Of a stretch of DNA of 31,484 nt, positions 23,674 through 31,335 are shown one piece after another. Each line of letters opens with the position of its first letter. Positions within the stretch are counted from its first letter, which is position 1. The stretch is taken from contig JBBRQP010000031.1 of the NCBI GenBank assembly GCA_038226175.1, positions 1 through 31,484 on the forward strand, written 5' to 3'. Under the pieces are notes generated by a model. The model was given only the letters and a program-made list of their open reading frames with translations, did no database searches and was not told where the DNA came from. The DNA comes from JBBRQP01 sp038226175 (lineage in GTDB: Bacteria; Cyanobacteriota; Cyanobacteriia; Gloeobacterales; Anthocerotibacteraceae). The position numbers were made by a program, and so were the translations under genes.

Positions 23674-26193
23674 ATGGATTCACAACTTGCTAGGTTTTGG
23701 AGCTTACCGCCAGACCAAGTTCTGACTTTGTTACACTCAACGCCAGTAGGCTTGAGCGGTGAACAAGTTCAACAAAACCTACGCATCTATGGCACTAATA
23801 GCCTCAAAAAAAACCATACATCTAATCCTTGGATGCTGTTATTAAATCAATTTAAAAGTCCAATTATCTTGATCCTGATTTTGGCGGCGGTACTATCGAT
23901 CTTTTTAAAAGATGCCGCAGATGCCATCATTATCTTGATCATTGTGCTCGTTAGCGGTTTGCTAGGATTTTGGCAAGAGCGCGGGGCGACAGATGCTGTA
24001 GAGAAGTTATTGGCTTTAGTACAGGTTACTGTCACAGTTTTGCGCGATGGGCAGTCTCAAGAAATCCCTGCCGAAAAAGTAGTTCCTGGCGATATCGTGG
24101 TGCTTTCAGCGGGGGGCAATATTCCTGGGGACTGCTTAGTTTTAGTATCAAAAGACCTGTCTGTCAATGAATCAGCCCTCACAGGTGAGACCTACCCAGC
24201 GGATAAATTGGGAGGGGTATTACCAGCTCCAACTGGACTCAGTCAGCGCACCAATACCCTCTACATGGGCACGAATGTTATCAGCGGTACAGGTCAAGCC
24301 GTAGTAGTCCATACAGGGCAGCAAACTGAGTTTGGCAAAGTATCCGAACGCCTCAAACTCACACCGCCAGAAACTGAATTTGAAGTAGGCTTACGTAAGT
24401 TTGGTTATTTTTTGATGGAAGTAACCCTGATCTTGGTAGCGTTGATTTTTGTGGGGAATGTATATCTTAAACGCCCAGTACTTGAATCTTTTCTATTTTC
24501 TCTCGCCCTCGCCGTTGGTCTAACGCCACAATTATTACCGGCAATTGTGAGTATTAATTTGGCACGCGGAGCCAAGCAAATGGCGAAAAAGAAGGTGATT
24601 GTCAAACGCTTAGCTGCCATCGAAAACTTTGGCAGTATGAATGTATTCTGTACGGATAAGACGGGTACACTCACCGAAGGAACAGTTCAAATTCGCTCAG
24701 CACTCGACTTCGACGGTAATCCGAACGACCGGGTTTTATTGTATGCCTACCTTAATGCCGTATCAGAAACTGGCTATCTCAATCCGATTGACCAAGCGAT
24801 TCGTCAGCACAAAACCTTCGATATCGCGGGCTACCAAAAACTTGATGAAGTGCCCTATGATTTTAACCGTAAGCGCTTGAGTATCCTTTTTAAAAAAGAG
24901 CAGCAGTTTCTAATCATTACTAAAGGCTCTCTTAAAACTATATTAGATGCCTGCACAACCGTCGAGCTGCCAACTCAGAAGATTATAAATTTGAGCGAAG
25001 TCCGCCAGCAGATTGAGCAACAAGCTCAAAAATTTGGAAGTCAAGGATTTCGGGTATTGGGTGTGGCTTATCGCAATTTCGAGCATGAACGTTTTAGCAA
25101 AGATGATGAAGTTGCCATGACATTTTTGGGCTATTTGACGCTTTATGATCCACCTAAAGCTGGTATTGCCACGACTCTTAAGGCTTTGGTAGCTTTAGGT
25201 GTGACCCCGAAGATGATCACAGGCGATAGTCAGGCCGTAGCTATTAGCATTATTGAACAAATGGGCCTGCCCTCACCCCAGGTTTTGACGGGTACACAAC
25301 TCCAGCAACTCAGTGATGAAGCCCTTATATTTCGGGTTCAAGCGACCAATGTCTTTGCTGAAGTAGAGCCTAATCAAAAAGAGCGTATCATTATCGCCCT
25401 CAAAAAAGTTGGTAATGTGGTTGGCTATCTTGGTGATGGGATTAATGATGCTTCGGCACTTCATGCAGCGGATGTGGGGATCTCCGTCGAAAGTGCGGTC
25501 GATGTAGCTAAAGAGGCAGCAGATATCATACTCCTAGAAAAAGATCTTGATGTTTTAGTTGCAGGGGTCAAAGAAGGACGTGTCACCTTTGCTAATACGC
25601 TCAAATACATATTTATGGCAACAGGAGCTAATTTTGGTAATATGTTTAGCATGGCAGGAGCATCTTTGTTTTTACCATTTTTACCGCTTTTACCTAGTCA
25701 GATTTTGCTAATTAACCTATTGACTGATTTCCCAGAAATAACTATTGCGACTGATTGTGTGGATGATGAGCTAGTTAATAGCCCACGCCGCATGGATATC
25801 CAGTTTATCCGTAACTTTATGATTGTCTTTGGCCTATTGAGTTCAGTATTTGATTACCTTACATTTGGTGCGCTACTTTTATTACTGCACGTGCAGCCGC
25901 AACAATTTAGAACAGGCTGGTTTTTAGAATCAGTAATCTCGGCATCCCTAATTGTCTTAGTCGTGCGTACCCGCCAATCTATTCTCAAAAGCAAACCAGG
26001 AAATTATTTGTTAGCCGCAACAGTAGCAGTGGTTATGATCACACTTATTATTCCAGTTACGCCGTTAGCTACTGTCCTAGGCTTTCAGCAACTACCCTTG
26101 GGGTTTGTGTTAGTACTGATGATGATTGTAGCACTTTATGTGATGGCTGCCGAAGTGGTTAAGCGCATCTTTTATGCCCAGGTAAAATTTTAA
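23674..26193 (+). CDS. P-type ATPase, P3/MgtA-like divalent cation transporter
   Basis: The 839-residue protein has the actuator motif LTGET (169-173), the phosphorylation site DKTGTLT (Asp328), the hinge GDGINDASALHAADVGISV (about 586), and about ten membrane helices. VKRLAAIENFGSMNVFCTDK before the phosphorylation site and the LINLLTDFPEITIATD helix resemble MgtA-type Mg2+ ATPases. In TM4 the sequence is VGLTPQLLP (281-289), with Gln286 where I recall Glu in E. coli MgtA (GLTPEMLP). It may thus form its own subgroup with different selectivity. It lies 6 bp after the VIT1-type gene. Its stop codon overlaps the stop of the convergent peptidase gene. Mg2+ import is the default reading; Mn2+ or Fe2+ is possible. 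Confidence 0.85.
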   Translation: MDSQLARFWSLPPDQVLTLLHSTPVGLSGEQVQQNLRIYGTNSLKKNHTSNPWMLLLNQFKSPIILILILAAVLSIFLKDAADAIIILIIVLVSGLLGFWQERGATDAVEKLLALVQVTVTVLRDGQSQEIPAEKVVPGDIVVLSAGGNIPGDCLVLVSKDLSVNESALTGETYPADKLGGVLPAPTGLSQRTNTLYMGTNVISGTGQAVVVHTGQQTEFGKVSERLKLTPPETEFEVGLRKFGYFLMEVTLILVALIFVGNVYLKRPVLESFLFSLALAVGLTPQLLPAIVSINLARGAKQMAKKKVIVKRLAAIENFGSMNVFCTDKTGTLTEGTVQIRSALDFDGNPNDRVLLYAYLNAVSETGYLNPIDQAIRQHKTFDIAGYQKLDEVPYDFNRKRLSILFKKEQQFLIITKGSLKTILDACTTVELPTQKIINLSEVRQQIEQQAQKFGSQGFRVLGVAYRNFEHERFSKDDEVAMTFLGYLTLYDPPKAGIATTLKALVALGVTPKMITGDSQAVAISIIEQMGLPSPQVLTGTQLQQLSDEALIFRVQATNVFAEVEPNQKERIIIALKKVGNVVGYLGDGINDASALHAADVGISVESAVDVAKEAADIILLEKDLDVLVAGVKEGRVTFANTLKYIFMATGANFGNMFSMAGASLFLPFLPLLPSQILLINLLTDFPEITIATDCVDDELVNSPRRMDIQFIRNFMIVFGLLSSVFDYLTFGALLLLLHVQPQQFRTGWFLESVISASLIVLVVRTRQSILKSKPGNYLLAATVAVVMITLIIPVTPLATVLGFQQLPLGFVLVLMMIVALYVMAAEVVKRIFYAQVKF

Positions 26194-28310
26194 GTGGGAC
26201 TATTTTTAATACCAAGGGTTGTCAACACAAAAGCATATTCAAAAGCTGTCTCTTTAATTGCATCGTAACGTCCTGAGGGTCCGCCGTGGCCTGCCCCGAG
26301 ATTAGTCTTGAGCAAAAGTAGATTGTGGTCAGTTTTGAGTTTACGCAGTTTGGCTGTCCATTTTGTCGGTTCCCAGTAGGCAACCCGAGGATCATTAAGA
26401 CCCGCAGTGATCAGTATATTAGGGTAGTTTTGAGCGATAACATTATCGTAGGGTGAATAGGATTTCATGTAGTCGTAATACTCTTTGTCATTAGGGTTGC
26501 CCCATTGCGTATATTCCTCAACTGTAAGCGGAATAGTGGGATCGAGCATAGTATTGATCACATCAACAAAGGGCACTTTCGCCACCACAGTTTTATACAA
26601 GTCTGGACGCAAATTAGTAACAGCTCCCATCAGCAAACCACCTGCACTAGCACCACTGATTGCCAATTTGGCAGAGTTAGTATAGTTTTGGGCAATTAAG
26701 TATTCAGCACAGGCAATAAAATCGGTGAAAGTATTTTTTTTGTTAAGTAGCTTCCCTTGGTCATACCAAGAGCGACCCATCTCTTGACCACCGCGAATAT
26801 GAGCAATAGCATAGACAAATCCCCGGTCTAACAAACTGACCCGCGCTGCTGAAAATATCGGATCGGTACTAAATCCATAGGAGCCATAGGCATAGAGATA
26901 GGTAGGGTTTTTGCCATTCTTGACTAATCCCTTCTTATAAACCAAAGAAATGGGCACTTTGGTACCATCACTAGCTGTGGCATAAATCCGTTCACTCTGA
27001 TAACGCTGTGCAGTGTAACCTCGAATCTCGTCTTTCTTTTTGAGTACCCGCTCACGAGAATCCATGTTGTAGTCATAAACTGAACGCGGTGTGGCTAGAG
27101 AAGTATAGATAAAGCGCAGCGTTTGGGTATTAAATTCGGGATTACTAGCGTTAATGAAAGTGTAAACTACTTCAGGAAAATCTACTTGGTGGTCTACATT
27201 ACGAACTAAGTCATAGATATGAATTCTCCTTACCGCCTCAGTTCTTTGATAAACCACAAGATAATTTTTGAATAGGTCAATCCCCTCAATGAGAACCGTA
27301 GCTTGATGAGCAACTCTCTGAGTCCAATTAACTTTTTCAGGAGCAACAACTAATGCTTCCATTACTTTAAAATTAAGAGCATCTTCATTAGTTAAGATAT
27401 AAAATTTATCTCCCCGATGGTCTACAGAATAAAGCACGTCCTCAATGCGCGGCGCAAAACTTTTGAAATCGACCTTAGGGGTATTGGCATCCAGATAATA
27501 GACTTCTGAGCTTTTAAACCCAGAGGAACTAATGAGAATATATTCTTCACTACGTGTAGCCGTTATATCCACATTATAAAGTTCATTTTTCTCCTCAAGA
27601 ACGAGGGTGTCCTTATTTTCACCTAGGTGATGGCGATAAACTTGATTAGACCGTTGGGCTGCATCCAGCGTTACATAAAAGAGGGTTTGACTATCTTTAG
27701 CCCAAGCCAGAGTATAGCCAGCAGTATTATTCATACGGTCAGAAAGAGTCTGTCCTGTGCTCAAGTTTTTGATCTGTATTTCATATTTTTCTGCGCCATT
27801 AGTATCTACGGTATAGGCGAGCAGTTTTTGGTCGGGGCTGACGATTGAGATACCAACCCGGAAATAGTCCTTACCTTTAGCGAGAGCATTTTGATCAAGC
27901 ATGATTTCTTCGGAGGCAGCAAGACTCCCCTTTTTGCGGCAGTCAATCGGGTATTGTTGGCCTTCGATAGTCCGTGTGTAGTAATAATAATCTTTTGATT
28001 TTTCGGGTACGGAAAGGTCAGTTTGTTTGAAACGACCCAAGATTTCTTGGTAAAGCTGTTTTTGAAGTTTGACCGTCGGTGCCATGATTGCGGCAGTATA
28101 GGTATTTTCAGCTTTGAGATAGCTGATGACCTTGGGATTTGTTTTTTCGCGCAACCAAAAATAATCGTCAATACGGGTATCACCATGGATACTATTAGTT
28201 TTGAGGATAACTTCGGCTATAGGTGGCTTAAGCGTTTTAGCAGATAGAGGTAAGGTTTGGGCAAGCGTAAGCGCCGACCCTGACACCAGCAGACTACGAC
28301 GTGACAGCAT
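26190..28310 (-). CDS. Prolyl oligopeptidase-family serine peptidase, oligopeptidase B type, with Tat signal
   Basis: The 706-residue S9A peptidase has an N-terminal beta-propeller (about 90-430) and a C-terminal alpha/beta-hydrolase domain. The triad is Ser555 (GASAGG), Asp640 (LNDPRV) and His675 (GHGG). The spacings of 85 and 35 equal those I recall for E. coli oligopeptidase B (Ser532, Asp617, His652), so every position is shifted by 23. The shift matches an N-terminal extension MLSRRSLLVSG plus a hydrophobic run ending in LSA, a twin-arginine signal. Oligopeptidase B cleaves peptides after Lys and Arg and is usually cytosolic; here export to the periplasm is likely. The ATG has GGAA 6-8 nt upstream. 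The gene stands alone and its stop overlaps that of the P-type ATPase gene. Confidence 0.92.
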   Translation of the reverse strand: MLSRRSLLVSGSALTLAQTLPLSAKTLKPPIAEVILKTNSIHGDTRIDDYFWLREKTNPKVISYLKAENTYTAAIMAPTVKLQKQLYQEILGRFKQTDLSVPEKSKDYYYYTRTIEGQQYPIDCRKKGSLAASEEIMLDQNALAKGKDYFRVGISIVSPDQKLLAYTVDTNGAEKYEIQIKNLSTGQTLSDRMNNTAGYTLAWAKDSQTLFYVTLDAAQRSNQVYRHHLGENKDTLVLEEKNELYNVDITATRSEEYILISSSGFKSSEVYYLDANTPKVDFKSFAPRIEDVLYSVDHRGDKFYILTNEDALNFKVMEALVVAPEKVNWTQRVAHQATVLIEGIDLFKNYLVVYQRTEAVRRIHIYDLVRNVDHQVDFPEVVYTFINASNPEFNTQTLRFIYTSLATPRSVYDYNMDSRERVLKKKDEIRGYTAQRYQSERIYATASDGTKVPISLVYKKGLVKNGKNPTYLYAYGSYGFSTDPIFSAARVSLLDRGFVYAIAHIRGGQEMGRSWYDQGKLLNKKNTFTDFIACAEYLIAQNYTNSAKLAISGASAGGLLMGAVTNLRPDLYKTVVAKVPFVDVINTMLDPTIPLTVEEYTQWGNPNDKEYYDYMKSYSPYDNVIAQNYPNILITAGLNDPRVAYWEPTKWTAKLRKLKTDHNLLLLKTNLGAGHGGPSGRYDAIKETAFEYAFVLTTLGIKNSPT

Positions 28311-28517
28311 TATATTTCCTAATAAATTTATCTGGAAGCTAGTCTAGCATCTGCGTTTGAGCTGCACAATTAAGACTTGGTAATTGGCTTGTAAATAATC
28401 GTCTTGTGGACATACGGTAACAAAGCTCACTCTTTGGATAGAATACGAGACTGGCACTCATTCGCTAATATGCATAATGAATCTGTGAAAAACCTACTCT
28501 TGATCGAGGTACGACTC

Positions 28518-28919
28518 ATGCCTGATATTCTAGATACTGCCATCAATGCGGGTAATTTCAACACCTTAGTGACCGCCATAACCGTCGCTGGCTTAGATAC
28601 AACGCTCAAAGGTCACGGGCCTTTTACAGTTTTTGCGCCAACTGATGAGGCTTTCTCCAAGTTGCCATCAGGCGCTGTTGAGGCGCTACTTGAAGATGTC
28701 ATTCAACTTAGAAAAGTTTTGGAATATCACATCGTTTTAGGAAAATTTGTGGCAGCAAAAGTAGCCAAGCTCGACTCCGTAATGACTACATCTGGGTTAA
28801 CTGCCAAAATTGATAGCACGAACGGGGTCAAAATTAATGACGCTACCGTAGTTATGGCAGATATCGAAGCAGAAAATGGTGTTATCCATGTTATCGATAC
28901 GCTGCTAATGCCTCAATAA
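28518..28919 (+). CDS. Fasciclin (FAS1)-domain protein
   Basis: The protein has 133 residues consisting of a single FAS1 domain. The H1 box is FTVFAPTDEAFSKLPSGAVE (about 36-55), the YH motif is in VLEYHIVLGKF, and the C-terminal VIHVIDTLLMP is also typical. FAS1 domains mediate adhesion or cell-surface interactions in many organisms; the role of short cyanobacterial members is unknown. I start at ATG 28518, which has GAGGT 7 nt upstream and removes an unconserved 38-residue extension. From this start there is no signal peptide, so the product would be cytosolic unless an upstream start is used. accD follows 94 bp downstream in the same direction. Confidence 0.9.
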   Translation: MPDILDTAINAGNFNTLVTAITVAGLDTTLKGHGPFTVFAPTDEAFSKLPSGAVEALLEDVIQLRKVLEYHIVLGKFVAAKVAKLDSVMTTSGLTAKIDSTNGVKINDATVVMADIEAENGVIHVIDTLLMPQ

Positions 28920-29013
28920 TCACTTAGTAGTTGGTTTGCAAGGCATGGCAATTGCTTTAGGGCACAGGACTAGCGGGCTGTTAAGATAACAGATACCTGG
29001 TAGGGGAATCACA

Positions 29014-29877
29014 ATGTCGTTGTTGGATTGGTTTGAGACCCGTAAAAAAGAAGCCCCATCCCCTGCACCCCAATTACAACAACAGCGTGAGATTGCCGAA
29101 GGTCTCTGGACAAAGTGTCGTAGTTGTAACACGCTGCATTACACCAAGGACTGGGAACAAAATTACCAAGTCTGTGGCAACTGTGATTATCACGCGCTGA
29201 TGACAGCACCCCAACGGCTTGCCCAGATCCTTGATCCTGACACCTGGGAAGCACTCAACGATGGTGTGCAGTCGGTTGATCCTTTACATTTTACGGATCT
29301 GCGCCCCTACAGTGAACGTATTACCAAGTCTCTCAAGGCAACCAATTTACCCGAAGCAATTTTGACAGGTACCGGAAAAATTCAGGGTAACGCCGTAGCT
29401 GTAGGTGTCATGGATTTTAACTTCATGGGCGGCAGCATGGGTTCAGTGGTTGGTGAAAAGATTACTCGCTTAGCCGAGTGGGCAACCAAACATCACGTAC
29501 CGTTAATTATTTTTACTTCTTCGGGCGGGGCTCGGATGCAAGAGGGCATGCTGAGCCTGATGCAAATGGCCAAAACCTCAGCTGCCTTGGAGCGTCATCG
29601 CAGCGCGCATCAGCTCTATATTGCGGTCTTAACCCATCCTACGACCGGAGGCGTGACCGCTAGTTTTGCCATGCTCGGTGATATTACCCTAGCTGAACCA
29701 GGAGCCATGATTGGCTTTACGGGGCCTCGGGTCATTGAGCAGACCCTCAAACAAAAGCTACCTGAAGGATTCCAAACTGCTGAATATTTAGTCGAGCATG
29801 GTTTTGTAGATATGGTGGTGCCCCGTGCTAAGTTACCAGCAACTCTAGCTCGGGTGATTGGCTTTCATACCCATTGA
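29014..29877 (+). CDS. accD: Acetyl-CoA carboxylase carboxyltransferase subunit beta
   Basis: The 287-residue protein has the N-terminal Cys4 zinc finger (Cys35, Cys38, Cys54, Cys57: CRSCNT and CGNCDY). The carboxyltransferase beta fold follows, with GVMDFNFMGGSMGSVVGEKI, FTSSGGARMQEGMLSLMQMA, HPTTGGVTASFAMLGD and the acyl-CoA-binding block GPRVIEQTLKQKLPEGFQ. With AccA it transfers the carboxyl group from biotin on AccB to acetyl-CoA, the first step of fatty acid synthesis. It is an essential housekeeping gene. The ATG has GGGGAA about 7 nt upstream. accA, accB and accC are not in the window, as is common in cyanobacteria, where acc genes are dispersed. Confidence 0.97.
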   Translation: MSLLDWFETRKKEAPSPAPQLQQQREIAEGLWTKCRSCNTLHYTKDWEQNYQVCGNCDYHALMTAPQRLAQILDPDTWEALNDGVQSVDPLHFTDLRPYSERITKSLKATNLPEAILTGTGKIQGNAVAVGVMDFNFMGGSMGSVVGEKITRLAEWATKHHVPLIIFTSSGGARMQEGMLSLMQMAKTSAALERHRSAHQLYIAVLTHPTTGGVTASFAMLGDITLAEPGAMIGFTGPRVIEQTLKQKLPEGFQTAEYLVEHGFVDMVVPRAKLPATLARVIGFHTH

Positions 29878-30283
29878 ACTTGAGCTACGGTTTGGATGCT
29901 GCGGATGGCTTCCATGATGTGCGACCTCTTTAATGGATTGCTGTGTTTTCTGAAAGTATAGGCGAATCTTGCGGGCGGGGCTTTGAGCATGTCGAGTTTT
30001 TGGGTTTGGGTGGCGGTCAGTTTGTCAGGAGAAGAAGGGATGGGGTATGGCTGTTATCCTCCGGCACGGTGATACGCACAAAACAGGAAACAGGCTGAAA
30101 TCCTCTCCCAGCTTACTTTCTGACCACCCAACACAGAACAGACTCTTAGCAAGGATTTCTCCTTATCCTATATTTCTGTTCTGTGACAACGGAGCCACTC
30201 TTGCCCACGGTAGAGTAAAGTTACACATCCGATCCTTAAGTGCATTTACTGTTCCATTGCTCCCCAAATCCTTACACCAAGAT
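29878..30283. other. Gene-free region between accD and the FG-GAP gene
   Basis: This stretch of about 400 bp lies between convergent genes. Its left half has a minus-strand reading frame (about 30045 to 29865) with peptide ...KLTATQTQKLDMLKAP that has no start in good context and runs into accD. It could be a decayed transposase end. The right half contains the 54-nt stem-loop at 30132-30185. No terminator with a T run was found for either flanking gene. Confidence 0.45.
30132..30185. repeat. Nested stem-loop with 11-bp perfect outer stem
   Basis: CACAGAACAGA (30132-30142) is the exact reverse complement of TCTGTTCTGTG (30175-30185). Inside lies a second pair, AGGAT (30152-30156) with ATCCT (30165-30169). 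No T tract follows on either strand, so a simple terminator is unlikely. It could be a structured RNA, a REP-like element or a remnant of an element end. Confidence 0.6.
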
Positions 30284-31315
30284 TCAGTTACCTTCTAAAG
30301 TAGATAACTCCACAGGTTGCGTATTGCGTTTACCAAGCACAATATAACTGCGACCTGCACTAGAGATACCATTGGGGTCAGCCCCAACAGCCCCAACAAT
30401 CACATCGTCTAGTCCATCACCGTTGATGTCTCCTGCATTGCTGACAGATCCACCTGAGTAATCAAATGCGTTACTCCCATTGATGACGAAACCTGCTTGA
30501 CTGGTGCCGCTCTCAATAGTTGCTAGCTCAACTGGTATACCATCACGTTTACCAAACACCACGTAGCTGCGTCCAGCCTGAAAGCGACCAGTCGGGTCGG
30601 CATAAAAAGCCCCAACAATCACATCGGCTAAGCCATCTCCATTGACATCTCCCGCTTTACTGACAGAAAAACCGGATAAATCACCTGCCTTGCTGCCATT
30701 GATGACGAAACCATCTGGGCTAGTACCATTCTCAATAGTTGCTAGCTCAACTGGTGTACCATCACGTTTACCAAATACAACATAACTGCGTCCAGGCGAA
30801 GCAAAATAAAAGAAATCACCAGGAGCCCCGACAATCAGATCAGTAAGTCCATCGCCGTTGATATCGCCTGCACTACTGACAGAAGTACCGGATCGATCAG
30901 ATGCTTGGCTACCATTGATGACGAAACCAGCTTGGCTAGTGCCACTTTCGAGACTACCTAATTCGACAGGTCTAGCATTGCGTTTACCAAATACAACATA
31001 ACTGCGTCCGGCACTTATCTTCCCATTAGGGTCGGCACTTCTAGCTCCAACAATCAAATCCGGAATGCCATCGCCATTGACATCGCCTGCATTACTGACA
31101 AAGAGACCTGAGTAATCATTTACTTGGCTACCATTAATGACGAAACCCGTACTCTTGGGTGCAGCTTGAATGCTAGGAGAGACTACGGCAATAGCCGCGC
31201 AGCCCCATACTCTTAGGGAAATGCTCAACCAACGTTGCCAGCCAGACTTTAACTGTGGGCGTACTGAATGCTTTAAGGACTTCAGCGATAACATCATGCT
31301 TTGGGCAATAGTCAT
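30284..31315 (-). CDS. Secreted FG-GAP (integrin alpha-like) repeat protein
   Basis: The 343-residue protein has a long signal sequence: a basic n-region to about 30, a hydrophobic core about 31-45 and SIQAA near 52. Four tandem repeats of 72-73 residues follow, starting FVINGS at 58, 131, 203 and 276. Each has a Ca-binding D-x-N-G-D-G motif (DVNGDG or DINGDG) followed by the L/IIVGA strand, then GRSYVVFGKR and PVEL. FG-GAP repeats build extracellular beta-propellers that bind calcium. Propellers usually need about seven blades, so four repeats ending abruptly in TLEGN suggest truncation or assembly from two chains. The right IS630 copy ends about 20 bp upstream of the ATG. The function is unknown. 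Confidence 0.88.
   Translation of the reverse strand: MTIAQSMMLSLKSLKHSVRPQLKSGWQRWLSISLRVWGCAAIAVVSPSIQAAPKSTGFVINGSQVNDYSGLFVSNAGDVNGDGIPDLIVGARSADPNGKISAGRSYVVFGKRNARPVELGSLESGTSQAGFVINGSQASDRSGTSVSSAGDINGDGLTDLIVGAPGDFFYFASPGRSYVVFGKRDGTPVELATIENGTSPDGFVINGSKAGDLSGFSVSKAGDVNGDGLADVIVGAFYADPTGRFQAGRSYVVFGKRDGIPVELATIESGTSQAGFVINGSNAFDYSGGSVSNAGDINGDGLDDVIVGAVGADPNGISSAGRSYIVLGKRNTQPVELSTLEGN
30287..31144 (-). repeat. Four tandem repeats of about 219 bp inside the FG-GAP gene
   Basis: Repeat units lie at 31144-30926, 30925-30710, 30709-30491 and 30490-30287 (last one partial). They encode the FVINGS...GDxNGDG...GRSYVVFGKR blocks and share long stretches of nearly identical DNA, especially around the FVINGS and VVFGKR parts. 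Such units can expand or contract by recombination. Confidence 0.8.
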
Positions 31316-31335
31316 AGCACTTTTAGGTGAGCAAT

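Noticed and set aside
28404..28517. Upstream start of the fasciclin protein
   Set aside because: The extra 38 residues are not part of the FAS1 fold and show no signal peptide, whereas ATG 28518 has a well-placed GAGGT.
30047..30298. 83-codon plus-strand frame in the gene-free region
   Set aside because: No recognisable motif, no ribosome binding site; it runs through the stem-loop and into the end of the FG-GAP gene.
30287..31144. CRISPR array as explanation for the regular repeats
   Set aside because: Units are about 219 bp, code in frame for FG-GAP repeats, and have no short repeat/spacer structure.
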